NCBI RefSeq assembly: GCF_000827125.1
Contig: NZ_CP010311.1
Coordinates: 1,054,001 to 1,118,000 of the forward strand
From: Geoalkalibacter subterraneus
Lineage (GTDB): Bacteria; Desulfobacterota; Desulfuromonadia; Desulfuromonadales; Geoalkalibacteraceae
Reading direction: 5' to 3'
Length of the DNA stretch: 64,000 nucleotides
Each line of letters opens with the position of its first letter. Position 1 is the stretch's first letter. A program made the translations under genes and the position numbers. The notes beneath the pieces were generated by a model. It was given only the letters and a program-made list of their open reading frames with translations, made no database searches and was not told where the DNA came from. Positions 1 through 9,600 of the stretch are shown piece by piece.

Positions 1-2
1 CG

Positions 3-89
3 GACGGCAGTGAAGAGATCCTGCCGGAGATGTCGAAGGATGAGGTTGCCCACCGTTTGCTCGACCGCATTCTTGCGTTGCGTGGCTAA
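3..89 (+). CDS. 3' end of an unidentified gene (partial)
   Basis: An open frame enters from the left edge and stops at TAA 87-89. The 28 visible residues are acidic then helical and end in a leucine/arginine-rich tail (HRLLDRILALRG). Composition and codon use look like a real protein C-terminus, but too little is visible to name a family. The next gene is convergent and only about 20 bp away. Confidence 0.5.
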   Translation, partial: DGSEEILPEMSKDEVAHRLLDRILALRG

Positions 90-108
90 CCTTGGGGAGT
101 TCCGCGTG

Positions 109-1047
109 CTAAGCGGTCTTGCGTTCCACCGCTTCACAGTTCGACAGAAGATCGAGGATTTCACGGGGCCGGGTGATCCCCTCGCGGAAACAGTTTTTGA
201 ACCCGAGTATGATTTCTTCAGACTGCTCGTCGCCGAGTTTGCCGTCCATATGGAGAAGATGAAGGTTCTTGCGCACCATGCGCGCGGCGGACAATGCTCT
301 TTCGCCGGTGGGATCGGCCTTCCAGTAAGGGCTGCCATCCATCTCGCACAGGATGCTTTCGGTGGCTTCTTTGGCCAGGTCCAGGTACTCGTCACGGCTT
401 TCGCCGGGCAGATCGTATTTCGAGGTGATTGAGATGGAGCGCAGCACCTTCTGCCACTGTTGCAGACGGTTGAGCAGCAGCAGTGAGTTGAAGAGGCGTT
501 TGTTGGTATTGAAGGAAAAGATGGTATCCGACAGCACGCTGCGCATCATGGTGTCGTTTTCGCGGAAATCCTTGCGCGCGATTTTGCGGGCGATGCGCCA
601 GATCTCGGGATCGACCGTGGCCTCGAAGCGCAGTTCCCAATACGCATGTTTGAGCATCAGCGTATTGTAGGTGCGCACCATCTTGAAGGGCACGAAATAA
701 GAGTGCGCAATGGTATCGGCCGCCAGGTGGGCCAGGTAGCCGTGAGCGCAGGCCTTCTGTCGATCCGTGACGGAGGCTGCAAGAATCTTGCGTCCCAGCC
801 GCCAGGAATGGCAGTGGTTGAGGTAGTGAGTGAACTTCTTGCCCAGAGTGATATCCGCGCTGATGCATCCATAGAGAAAATCATGCGGATGCGCCGCGAG
901 CAGCCCCCGAAGTGCCGCCGGCAGGAGTTGAAGGTTGTCGAGGATGTGGCTGCCGAGTTGCAGGTGGATGCCGATGCCCCAGGCATATGCATCCCCGGGC
1001 CACAGAATCATGGCTAACACGACGGCCAGAAATATTTTCGAAACCAT
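109..1047 (-). CDS. Exported zinc-dependent phospholipase C-like protein
   Basis: A 312-residue protein with an N-terminal Sec signal peptide ending AYA, so the predicted mature protein begins with Trp23 (WGIGIH). In bacterial zinc-dependent phospholipase C enzymes the free N-terminal Trp is itself a zinc ligand, so this fits the family well. Further candidate zinc ligands follow: His28, the HPHD cluster near residue 53, HCHSW near 78 and HLAAD..AH near 106-115. The likely role is an envelope or secreted phosphodiesterase acting on phospholipid head groups; the substrate cannot be told. An AAGGA box sits 4 nt before the ATG. It is divergent from the uracil-DNA glycosylase gene. Confidence 0.75.
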   Translation of the reverse strand: MVSKIFLAVVLAMILWPGDAYAWGIGIHLQLGSHILDNLQLLPAALRGLLAAHPHDFLYGCISADITLGKKFTHYLNHCHSWRLGRKILAASVTDRQKACAHGYLAHLAADTIAHSYFVPFKMVRTYNTLMLKHAYWELRFEATVDPEIWRIARKIARKDFRENDTMMRSVLSDTIFSFNTNKRLFNSLLLLNRLQQWQKVLRSISITSKYDLPGESRDEYLDLAKEATESILCEMDGSPYWKADPTGERALSAARMVRKNLHLLHMDGKLGDEQSEEIILGFKNCFREGITRPREILDLLSNCEAVERKTA

Positions 1048-1097
1048 GAGGTCCTTAATAATTGTGATGCGTCACAAAAAGGATAGAACACCCTGCG

Positions 1098-1847
1098 GTG
1101 AGTGTAAAGGTGATGATGCCCTCTTCGGATAAAAAAGAAATTGCCGATCTGTGCGCTCAGGTTCGTGGTCTGCTGCAGGATTTCGAACACCTCGGCGTAA
1201 ATGAGGTTTTTGTTCAGGACCCGCCGTCCGAGTTGCCTCGATGTCCGGTCGGCGAGCGACCGTCCGACGATGAGAAGATGGGGTGCCGCCCTGAGACCCT
1301 CGAAGAGATCGCTGCTGAATTGCACAACTGCCAGCGCTGCCCTTTGAGCAAGCGGCGCCGGAATGTGGTGTTTGGCGTTGGAGACCCTCAGGCGCAACTT
1401 GTGTTTGTCGGGGAAGGGCCGGGTCGAGAAGAGGATGAAAAAGGGGAGCCCTTTGTCGGTGAGGCCGGCAGACTGCTTGACCGTATTCTGTCCGCCATGG
1501 GCTTAAATCGCGATCAGGTTTATATCTGCAATGTCGTCAAGTGCCGCCCGCCGGGGAACCGCGACCCCCTTCCGGAAGAAATCGAGCACTGCGAGCCTTA
1601 TCTCAAACGTCAATTGGCTACGATCAACCCCCGCGTTGTTGTTGCCCTGGGCCGCTTCGCCGTACAGACCCTGCTGCGTGATTCCGCACCTATCAGCCGG
1701 TTGCGCGGTCATTGGCGGGAGTATGAGGGAATTGCCCTGATGCCGACTTTTCACCCCGCCTTTCTGTTGCGAAAGCCGGCGATGAAGCGCGAGGTCTGGG
1801 AGGATATGAAACAGGTCCTGCACCGCTTGCGTGAACTGCGGGACTGA
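1098..1847 (+). CDS. Uracil-DNA glycosylase, family 4 (Fe-S type)
   Basis: A 249-residue family 4 uracil-DNA glycosylase that removes uracil from DNA in base-excision repair. Four cysteines (Cys78, Cys81, Cys149, Cys165) have the spacing of the [4Fe-4S] ligands of this family. The uracil-binding motif GEGPGREEDEKGEPFVGEAG spans about residues 105-124, and the second active-site motif contains His219-Pro220. Residues 1-65 are a poorly conserved charged extension. The start is uncertain: GTG 1098 gives this length, and ATG codons at 1113 and 1116 are in frame. Confidence 0.9.
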   Translation: MSVKVMMPSSDKKEIADLCAQVRGLLQDFEHLGVNEVFVQDPPSELPRCPVGERPSDDEKMGCRPETLEEIAAELHNCQRCPLSKRRRNVVFGVGDPQAQLVFVGEGPGREEDEKGEPFVGEAGRLLDRILSAMGLNRDQVYICNVVKCRPPGNRDPLPEEIEHCEPYLKRQLATINPRVVVALGRFAVQTLLRDSAPISRLRGHWREYEGIALMPTFHPAFLLRKPAMKREVWEDMKQVLHRLRELRD

Positions 1848-1856
1848 GGGGCCTGC

Positions 1857-2204
1857 TCAATGCCTGGGGCGTGGGAAGGGGAGAACGGCCGCTTCTCTCC
1901 GCGCATTCTGGCGTTCGCGCATGACTTTTTCCGGGTTGTTGACGACTTCCTGAAAATTGGCGAAATGTTCCCAGAAGATTTCGACCATCTTGTTCATGCG
2001 CATGATCGGGTCATGATACGCCTGTAGTCGTGCTTCAATCGTGAATTGAAGTCCGTGAGCGCGTTTTTGAAAATCCTCCGGAAAGGTCTGAATGGTTTCT
2101 TCGATGAGCGCCTTGCGTCTTAGTTCAAACTGCTCCTGGTCCTGAAAATAGAGCTGACTTAATTCTTCAAAGAAGGCCTGGTTGTCCTGATCGGAAAATT
2201 CCAT
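1857..2204 (-). CDS. DUF3135-like small cytoplasmic protein
   Basis: A small hydrophilic, mostly helical protein of 115 residues with no signal peptide or membrane segment. Its layout (FFEELSQLYFQDQEQFE, then RRKALIEE, then an arginine- and proline-rich tail) resembles DUF3135, a family without assigned function; this is recognition by eye. The ATG at 2204 is preferred over an upstream in-frame start at 2228 because AGGGAGGGG lies directly before it. It lies downstream of the sigma-54 regulator on the same strand, separated by about 200 bp that hold a weak AT-rich hairpin. Confidence 0.6.
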   Translation of the reverse strand: MEFSDQDNQAFFEELSQLYFQDQEQFELRRKALIEETIQTFPEDFQKRAHGLQFTIEARLQAYHDPIMRMNKMVEIFWEHFANFQEVVNNPEKVMRERQNARREAAVLPFPRPRH

Positions 2205-2289
2205 AGTCCCCTCCCTCTTTTTCACCATGTCACCGGTTGGTATTAAAACCTGTTACACCATGAAAACGACCTTTGCAAATCATAATATT

Positions 2290-2318
2290 TTCGTTTTTGC
2301 ATGAACAAAAAAACGATT
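2290..2318 (-). terminator. AT-rich hairpin, possible terminator after the sigma-54 regulator
   Basis: TTCGTTTTTG and CAAAAAAACGA form inverted arms around an 8-nt loop, ending in a T run when read on the minus strand. The stem is A/T-dominated, so the call is weak. Confidence 0.35.
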
Positions 2319-2411
2319 CATAAATGACTTGCGATCTTTTCGAGAACGAACTCCTGAGATGCAGGGGCGCGGTGATGTCACTGCGCTACTGTTGCCGCAG
2401 ATATGCGGTTG

Positions 2412-3797
2412 TCAGGTTTCAATTTTCAGGCGTTTTATTTTTTCAACCAGGGTTGTGCGATTGATGCTGAGCAGGTTTGCGGCCCTCGCTTTGACGCCAT
2501 TGCTCAGCTCGAGCGCTTCCTGGATCATGGTGCGTTCAATATTGCCGATGATTTCAGGCATATTGACGCCGGACTCGGTGACGCGTGGCGCGCTGGCCAG
2601 CACCGAATCCGTGCCGCTGGCTTCGCCGATATAGGGGGGCAGGTCCTGCGGTTCGATGATCTCGCTGTCTGTCAGCGCCACCGTGCGCTCTATGAGGTTT
2701 TCCAGCTCGCGCACATTGCCCGGCCAGGCGTAATTCTCCAGCGCCGTCATGGCCGCGGGGGAGATCGACATCAGCGAGCGATCCATTTCCTGGCAGAATT
2801 TCTGCAGAAAATTGCGCGCCAGAAGGGCGATGTCTTCACGTCGTTCTCTGAGCGGCGGAAGCTCGATCGGGATCACGTTGAGGCGATAGTAAAGGTCTTC
2901 GCGAAACTGCCCCTTTTTGACCTGATCCTCCAGGTCGGCGTTGGTTGCGGAAACGACCCGCACGTTGAGTTTGACCTTGCGGGTCGTCCCGATACGCTCG
3001 ATTTCCTGCTCCTGAAGGACCCGCAGCAGTTTCATCTGCAGGTGCATCGGCATGGTACCGATTTCATCCAGAAAGATCGTCCCTTTGTCAGCCGCTTCGA
3101 ATTTGCCGGCTTTTTCCGAAACGGCGCCTGTAAATGCCCCCTTGGCATGGCCGAACAGTTCGCTCTCCAGCAGGTCGGCGGGGATTGCGCCGCAGTTTAT
3201 CGCTACGAAGGGTTTGTCCTTGCGGGGGCTGTTGTAGTGGATCGCTTTGGCGACCAGCTCTTTGCCGGTGCCCGATTCTCCCAGGATGAGAATGGTTGAC
3301 TCGGTGTTGACGATGCGCTCAAGGCGGGAGAAAACCTGCTGCATCGGCAGGCTGTTGCCGATGATATTGTCGAATTTGTATTTGCCTCTGAGCTGTTGTC
3401 GCAAATAGAGGTTTTCGGCCACGAGGCGGCTTTTTTCCACCGCCTTGGCAACGATGACCTTGAGTTTTTCAAAGTTGAAGGGTTTTGTGATATAGTCGAA
3501 CGCCCCTTCTTTCATGGCTTCAACTGCAGTTTCCGCCGAGGCGTTGCCGGTAATCAGGATGACGCTGGTGTAGGGGCTGTCTTCCTTGACGCGTTTCAGG
3601 ATGTCGATGCCGCTCACGCCGGGCAGAAACAGGTCGGTGATGATGATTTCAAAGGGTTTTTTCTCCATGATCTCCAGGGCTTCTTCGCCGGTGACGGCTG
3701 ACTGAACCTGATAGCCCGAATGAGACAGCAGCAGAGTGAGTGCCTGCCGATTGTGTGCCTCGTCGTCGATCACGAGAATCTGTGTGCTGGATTTCAT
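2412..3797 (-). CDS. Sigma-54-dependent response regulator (NtrC family)
   Basis: A 461-residue transcriptional activator with three domains. The receiver occupies residues 5-120, with acidic pocket Asp11/Asp12, phosphoacceptor Asp55 and Lys105. The AAA+ domain covers about 145-380, with Walker A GESGTGKE at 173-180 and an intact GAFTGA loop for contacting sigma-54. A Fis-type helix-turn-helix closes the protein ([25 protein letters not shown] in pieces, near 435-458). The ATG at 3797 follows GGAGGGAAGG; the frame stays open further upstream but matches no domain. No kinase gene is adjacent, so it is an orphan here. The helix-turn-helix resembles flagellar or pilus master regulators of this lineage, but the target genes are unknown. 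Confidence 0.9.
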   Translation of the reverse strand: MKSSTQILVIDDEAHNRQALTLLLSHSGYQVQSAVTGEEALEIMEKKPFEIIITDLFLPGVSGIDILKRVKEDSPYTSVILITGNASAETAVEAMKEGAFDYITKPFNFEKLKVIVAKAVEKSRLVAENLYLRQQLRGKYKFDNIIGNSLPMQQVFSRLERIVNTESTILILGESGTGKELVAKAIHYNSPRKDKPFVAINCGAIPADLLESELFGHAKGAFTGAVSEKAGKFEAADKGTIFLDEIGTMPMHLQMKLLRVLQEQEIERIGTTRKVKLNVRVVSATNADLEDQVKKGQFREDLYYRLNVIPIELPPLRERREDIALLARNFLQKFCQEMDRSLMSISPAAMTALENYAWPGNVRELENLIERTVALTDSEIIEPQDLPPYIGEASGTDSVLASAPRVTESGVNMPEIIGNIERTMIQEALELSNGVKARAANLLSINRTTLVEKIKRLKIET

Positions 3798-3989
3798 GCC
3801 GTAGCCTTCCCTCCAATGGTTCAACGCCACATGTCCGTCACAAAATTGACGATCCAATATCCATACCATGACGACTGGATTGAGCGCAACAATTTCGCGG
3901 AGATAAGAGTACGACCGTTCCCATTTAATTCCTCGCCGCGAATGGTAGCGGAAGATTGACAAGCATCGACCATCGGCTAATCTTTCTCT

Positions 3990-5321
3990 ATGGTGCGATT
4001 TCAACGGTTTACATTTCTTCTTGGCCTGATGTGCCTGGTGATTTCCGGCCTGGTCCCGTCCGCTGCCCATTGCCGTGAAGGGGACACCCTTTCTGTGTTG
4101 CCGGTCGCTGATGTCATCAACCCGGTGGTGGCCGGCTTTGTTCAGGACGAGATCGAGCGCGCCAACCGCCTTGAACGGCGTGCCGTTCTGCTGGAGCTTG
4201 ATACGCCCGGTGGACTGGACACGTCCATGCGTCAGATCATCCAGTCCATTCTCGGTTCGCGCATCCCCGTAATTGTTTATGTTTACCCCCATGGTGCGCG
4301 AGCGGCTTCCGCCGGCGCGTTGATAACGCTGGCCGCAGATTTTGCCGTCATGGCGCCTGGGACCAATCTTGGTGCCGCCACACCGGTTTCACTCACACCT
4401 CCCACGGGTGGTGGCGAGCAGGGCGAGGCCATGATGAAAAAGGTGACCAACGATGCGGTTGCCTACGCGCGGAGTCTGGCGGAACAACGCGGCCGCAACC
4501 AGGACTGGGCCGAACAGATCGTCACCGAAGGAGTCTCTACCCCGGCCCATGAAGCCCTTGAACTCGGAGTTGTCGATTTTGTTGCGGAAGACGTACAGGA
4601 GATGCTGAGTCTTCTCGATGGACGTGTTTACCTTCGGGGAGGAGAAGAGCTGCATTTCAGTGCCGCCGATGCCGTCCTTGAACGGATCGAGATGAACTGG
4701 CGACAGAAAATTCTCACGACCATCAGCAACCCCAATGTGGCTTATATGCTGTTGATGCTGGGATTTCTCGGGATATTTCTCGAGCTGTCCCAACCTGGCG
4801 TTATTCTCCCCGGCGCTATCGGTGCACTGGCATTGCTGCTGGCTTTTTTCGGCTTGCAGATGCTGCCGGTTAATTACGTCGGTGTGCTGTTGATCGTCGC
4901 GGCGCTGATCCTGTTTATCCTCGAAATCAAAGTACAGTCCTACGGCATGTTGACTGTAGGCGGCATTCTGTCCATGGCGCTGGGGTCTCTCATGCTGATC
5001 GATTCCGCACAGCCTTATCTGCAGATTTCACGAGCGGTCATTGTGGCGACCATTGCGGTCAGCACCAGCTTCTTTATTCTGATTGTCTATTTTGTTGCGC
5101 GTACTCAGATGTCCCGGGTTGTGTCGGGAAGAGAGGGAATTGTCGGCGAGCAGGGCACTGCGGTGACGGCGCTCTCGCCGGAGGGGCGGGTTTTTGTGCA
5201 TGGTGAATATTGGAACGCGGTGGCAGATGAACCGGTCGCGGAAGGGGAGCCTGTCGAGGTCATGGAGTTGCTGGATCACATGCGCCTGCACGTGCGCCGC
5301 GTGGAGCCGGGTTCCAGATAG
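3990..5321 (+). CDS. NfeD-family membrane-bound serine protease (ClpP class)
   Basis: A 443-residue protein with a signal peptide (residues 1-27), a ClpP-like domain (33-220), four to five membrane segments (about 248-365) and a C-terminal NfeD OB-fold. The probable catalytic dyad is Ser107 in ARAASAG and Lys150 or Lys151, by analogy with the archaeal 1510-N protease, which cuts hydrophobic C-termini of stomatin-like proteins. The downstream slipin gene fits that classical protease/stomatin pairing, so the two probably act together in membrane-protein quality control. No strong ribosome-binding site precedes the ATG. It is divergent from the sigma-54 regulator, with 192 bp between. Confidence 0.9.
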   Translation: MVRFQRFTFLLGLMCLVISGLVPSAAHCREGDTLSVLPVADVINPVVAGFVQDEIERANRLERRAVLLELDTPGGLDTSMRQIIQSILGSRIPVIVYVYPHGARAASAGALITLAADFAVMAPGTNLGAATPVSLTPPTGGGEQGEAMMKKVTNDAVAYARSLAEQRGRNQDWAEQIVTEGVSTPAHEALELGVVDFVAEDVQEMLSLLDGRVYLRGGEELHFSAADAVLERIEMNWRQKILTTISNPNVAYMLLMLGFLGIFLELSQPGVILPGAIGALALLLAFFGLQMLPVNYVGVLLIVAALILFILEIKVQSYGMLTVGGILSMALGSLMLIDSAQPYLQISRAVIVATIAVSTSFFILIVYFVARTQMSRVVSGREGIVGEQGTAVTALSPEGRVFVHGEYWNAVADEPVAEGEPVEVMELLDHMRLHVRRVEPGSR

Positions 5322-5360
5322 AAGATGTTTTTTGGGTCACTATTCAACTTGGCGGTGCAG

Positions 5361-5471
5361 CGAAGGTGTCGCAGCTCCCATGACAAGGGACACTTTCCGC
5401 CATCCCTGGCCGTTTGACTGGCGCCATCCGTGGCGCCAGACACCCTTGTCATGGAAGCTACGACCCCTTCG
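5361..5471. repeat. 111-bp imperfect inverted repeat (hairpin or miniature element)
   Basis: Arms 5361-5389 and 5443-5471 are inverted copies matching at 26 of 29 positions. Within the 53-bp centre, TGGCGCCA occurs twice (5419-5426 and 5431-5438), itself palindromic. The element lies between the NfeD and slipin genes and could fold as a long RNA hairpin in their shared transcript, or be a small non-autonomous mobile element. No second copy was found in this window. Confidence 0.7.
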
Positions 5472-5507
5472 TGGTGAAACGATACTTTCTTTTTCAGGTG
5501 GAGGTTG

Positions 5508-6284
5508 ATGACCATGGGTTTGCCCATCAGTGTTTTCTGGATCGTCGTTTTCGCGCTGCTGGTGGCATTAATTGCCAGTGCGGTGCGGGTCCTGGTCGAG
5601 TATGAACGTGGCGTGGTTTTTCGTCTCGGCCGTTTTTCGGGAGTGAAAGGGCCGGGACTGCGCTTTATCATCCCTGGGATTGATCGCATGGTCAAAGTCA
5701 GTCTGCGCACCGTAGCGATGGATGTTCCGCCGCAGGACGTGATCACCAAGGATAATGTCTCGATCAAAGTCAACGCGGTGCTTTACTTTCGCGTCATCAG
5801 CCCCGACAAGGCGCTGATCGAAATTGAAAACTATCTTTACGCCACCAGTCAGCTGGCGCAGACTTCCCTGCGCAGTGTCCTTGGCCAGTCTGAACTCGAT
5901 GAGTTGCTGGCTCAACGCGATCGCATCAACCTGCACCTGCAGGAAATTCTCGATCGTCAGACCGATCCCTGGGGGGTCAAGATCAGCAATGTCGAGATCA
6001 AGCATGTCGACCTGCCCGTCGAGATGCAGCGTGCCATGGCACGTCAGGCCGAGGCCGAGCGGGAGCGGCGCTCCAAGGTCATTCACGCCGAGGGGGAATT
6101 TCAAGCGGCGAAGAAGCTGGCCGATGCGGCACATATCATCTCCAAGGAAAAAGGGGCTCTGCAGCTGAGATTTCTGCAGACTCTGACCGAAGTATCGGCG
6201 GAGAAAAATTCGACGATTATTTTCCCGCTGCCCATGGACCTGCTCACGCCGTTTCTTGAGCGGTCGGGTGCCGAAAAAGAGTAG
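5508..6284 (+). CDS. Slipin (SPFH/stomatin-like membrane protein)
   Basis: A roughly 255-residue stomatin/slipin. One N-terminal membrane segment ([20 protein letters not shown]) is followed by an SPFH/band-7 domain ([11 protein letters not shown]...[12 protein letters not shown]) and a coiled-coil tail rich in Ala, Glu and Lys (residues 175-220). These proteins oligomerise on the inner membrane and organise membrane proteases or channels. The partner is most likely the NfeD protease upstream. GGAGG at 5500-5504 serves ATG 5508 (3-nt spacer) or ATG 5514 (9-nt spacer); the second may be the true start. Confidence 0.9.
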   Translation: MTMGLPISVFWIVVFALLVALIASAVRVLVEYERGVVFRLGRFSGVKGPGLRFIIPGIDRMVKVSLRTVAMDVPPQDVITKDNVSIKVNAVLYFRVISPDKALIEIENYLYATSQLAQTSLRSVLGQSELDELLAQRDRINLHLQEILDRQTDPWGVKISNVEIKHVDLPVEMQRAMARQAEAERERRSKVIHAEGEFQAAKKLADAAHIISKEKGALQLRFLQTLTEVSAEKNSTIIFPLPMDLLTPFLERSGAEKE

Positions 6285-6346
6285 GCACATCGATCCCGCA
6301 GGCACGCATTATCCTTAGAATTGAGAACAAGCGGTGAAAAGAGAAG

Positions 6347-6373
6347 GGCGGGTCTTTATGGCCCGCCTTTTTT
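6347..6373 (+). terminator. Rho-independent terminator after the slipin gene
   Basis: GGCGGG (6347-6352) pairs with CCCGCC (6362-6367) and is followed by a run of T. Confidence 0.8.
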
Positions 6374-6474
6374 CAGGTATGCACGGCGTGGTGCGATATG
6401 TGGGAAATGGTGCGAGGACGAGAATTTTTTCGACAGTAATTTCAATAGTTTGTGAATTAAAACAATATTTTACC

Positions 6475-6503
6475 TTGACACCGAAAAAAGGCTTTGATTA
6501 GAT
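6475..6503 (+). promoter_or_regulatory. Candidate sigma-70 promoter for pyc
   Basis: A perfect -35 box TTGACA (6475-6480) is followed after exactly 17 bp by TTAGAT (6498-6503), a weak -10. This leaves a leader of about 130 nt before the pyc start. Confidence 0.5.
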
Positions 6504-6639
6504 TGCATTTCCTGTGTCGCACGACCTAACCTTTTAAAATCACTGTAAAATTTAAGTATTACTAAAAACATAAAGTGTTTTTGACTTTGGGGTCAACTTG
6601 AAACCGTTGTTGGTGGGGAAGCCGGCTGAAGGAGGTTTA

Positions 6640-9600
6640 ATGGCAGTAAAAAAATTCAAAAAAATTATGGCCGCCAATCGGGGTGAGATTGCAATTCGGA
6701 TCTTCCGTGCCTGCACGGAACTGGGGATCAAGACCGTCGCAATCTATTCCGAGGAAGACAAGATCTCGCTGCATCGCTACAAGGCTGATGAAGCTTATCT
6801 GATCGGCAAGGGGAAGGGGCCGATCGATGCCTACCTTTCCATTGACGAGATCATCGACCTGGCCCGCAAAAAGGAAGTCGATGCGATTCATCCCGGCTAC
6901 GGCTTCCTGTCTGAAAACGCCGAATTTGCCGAAGCCTGTGAGCGGGCGGGCATTGCCTTTATAGGCCCGACGCCCGAAATTCAAAGACGCCTTGGTGATA
7001 AAGTTTCCGCGCGTCATGTGGCCATTGAGGCCGGCGTGCCTGTAGTCCCTGGCACTGCGGATCCGGTGACAACAGAGGAGGAGGCTCTCCTTTTTGCCAA
7101 GGAGTCGGGTTATCCGATTATCGTCAAGGCTGCAGCAGGCGGTGGCGGAAGGGGCATGCGCGTGGCCCGCAACCAGAAGGAACTGCTTGAAGGACTCAAA
7201 TCAGCGGCTTCCGAAGCCAAGGCCGCTTTTGGCAATCCTTCGGTTTTCCTGGAGAAATATCTGGAGAAGCCCAAACATATCGAAGTGCAGATTCTCGGTG
7301 ACCAGCATGGCAACATCTTTCATTTTTTTGAGAGAGACTGTTCCATACAGCGTCGTCACCAGAAGGTTATTGAAATCGCGCCGTCGCTGGGTTTGGATGA
7401 AAAAACCCGCCATGCAATCTGCGATTCCGCCATGAAGATTGCCCGGGCGGTCGATTACATCAATGCGGGCACCGTGGAGTTCCTTCTCGACCAGAACGGC
7501 GATTTTTATTTCATTGAGACCAATCCCCGCATTCAGGTGGAACATACCGTCACGGAAATGGTGACCGCCCGCAACCTGGTGCAGATGCAGATTCAGGTGG
7601 CACAGGGCTACAAGCTGACCGATCCCGAAATCGGGATCGCGAACCAGGAAGATATCGAGCTGCGCGGCTACGCGATCCAGTGCCGGGTGACGACCGAGGA
7701 CCCCCAGAACGGTTTCGCCCCGGATTTCGGAACGATCAAGGTCTACCGGACGGCGGCTGGTTTCGGGGTGCGCCTTGATGCCGGACAAGGCTATGCGGGG
7801 GCCCAGATTACGCCTTATTACGATTCCATGTTGACCAAGATTACCGCGTTCGGCCGCTCTTTTCCCGATGCTGCGCGCACCATGGACCGCGCCCTGCAGG
7901 AGTTCCGCATCCGCGGAGTCAAGACCAATATCGGTTTTCTTGAAAACGTGATCACGCATCCGCTTTTCCTCGAGGGCAAGTGCGACACCTCTTTCATCGA
8001 CAATCATCCCGAGTTGTTCCAGATTCGGGTCAAGAAAGACCGCGCCAATAAATTGCTGCGTTTCATCGGCCACACCGTGGTCAACGGCTATCCCGGCATC
8101 ACGGAGGAGAGGGCGCTGCGGTTCCGCGACCTGCGCGAAGCAGAAGCGCCGGAGATGCATTACGATACGCCGCGGCCGCGCGGGACTCGCGATATCCTGC
8201 GGGAGAAAGGTCCCGAGGGGCTGGCCCGATGGGCCATGAAAGAGAAAAAGCTTCTGCTGACCGACACCACCATGCGCGATGCCCACCAGTCGCTGATGGC
8301 GACCCGCTTCCGCACCTTTGATCTCGACCGCATTGCCGAAGCGACCAGCGTGCTTGGCGGCGGGCTGTTCTCGCTGGAGATGTGGGGCGGTGCGACTTTC
8401 GACGTGTCCATGCGTTTTCTGAAGGAAGACCCCTGGGAGCGGCTTGACCGCTTGCGGGAGAAGATCCCCAATGTCCTCTTTCAGATGCTGCTGCGGGGTT
8501 CCAATGCAGTGGGCTACACCAATTATCCCGACAATGTGGTGCAGAATTTCGTGGCCGAGGCGACTCGCGGTGGAATCGACGTTTTTCGCGTGTTCGATTC
8601 CCTCAACTGGACCAAGGGGATGCGTGTCGCCATGGATGCCGTCCTGGACAACGGCGCCGTGTGCGAAGCGGCGATGTGCTACACCGGTGACATTCTTGAT
8701 CTCAAGCGGGACAAGTATCCTCTCAAGTATTATGTCGACCTGGCTAAAGAGCTTGAAAAGATGGGCGCCCACATTCTTGGCATCAAGGATATGGCCGGCC
8801 TGCTCAAGCCCTTTGCCGCCGAAAAACTGGTGAAGGCGCTCAAGCAGGAGATCGGCATTCCCATCCACCTGCATACCCACGACACCTCCAGCAATGGCGG
8901 CGCCATGCTGCTGGTGGCGGCCCAGGCGGGCGTCGATATTGTCGATACCGCACTTTCTTCAGTCTCCGGCTTGACGGCGCAGCCCAATATGAATGCTTTG
9001 CTGGCGGCTCTTGAAGGCACCATCTGGGATCCGAAACTCGACCAGGACGGTCTGCAGCTACTGGCCAATTACTGGGAAACGGTGCGGACCTATTATGCGC
9101 CATTCGAGTCCGAACTGCGCAGCGGCACCGCCCAGGTTTATTTCCACGAAATTCCCGGCGGCCAGTACAGTAATTACAAGCCTCAGGTCGAAGGGCTGGG
9201 TCTTGGACACCGCTGGGAAGAGTGCAAGCTGATGTATCGCAAAGTCAATGACATGTTCGGTGATGTAATCAAGGTCACTCCCTCGTCCAAGATCGTCGGC
9301 GACATGGCCATGTTCATGGTGCAGAACAATCTCGAACCTGAGGATGTTTATGAGCGGGGTGAGGAACTGACTTTCCCCCAGGGGGTGGTGGACTTCTTCA
9401 AAGGCATGATCGGTCAACCGGTGGGGGGATTCCCCAAAGACCTGCAGAAGATCATCCTCAAGGACGAGAAGCCGCTGACCTGCCGCCCTGGTGAGCTGCT
9501 TGAGCCCGTTGACTTCAAGGCCCGTAAAACCGAGCTGGAAGCCAAGGTCGACCATCCCGTTAAAGACCGTGATGTTCTTTCCGCCGCCCTCTATCCCGTG

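Larger units (their letters stand above)
6285..6639. other. 355-bp intergenic region before pyc
   Basis: It holds the slipin terminator (6347-6373) and a candidate promoter (6475-6503) described separately. The rest is AT-rich, about 135 bp of likely untranslated leader, with no credible ORF. Confidence 0.6.

Noticed and set aside
7201-8880. 559-codon open frame antisense to pyc
   Set aside because: It mirrors the coding frame of pyruvate carboxylase in GC-rich DNA, has no ribosome-binding site and no recognisable domain.
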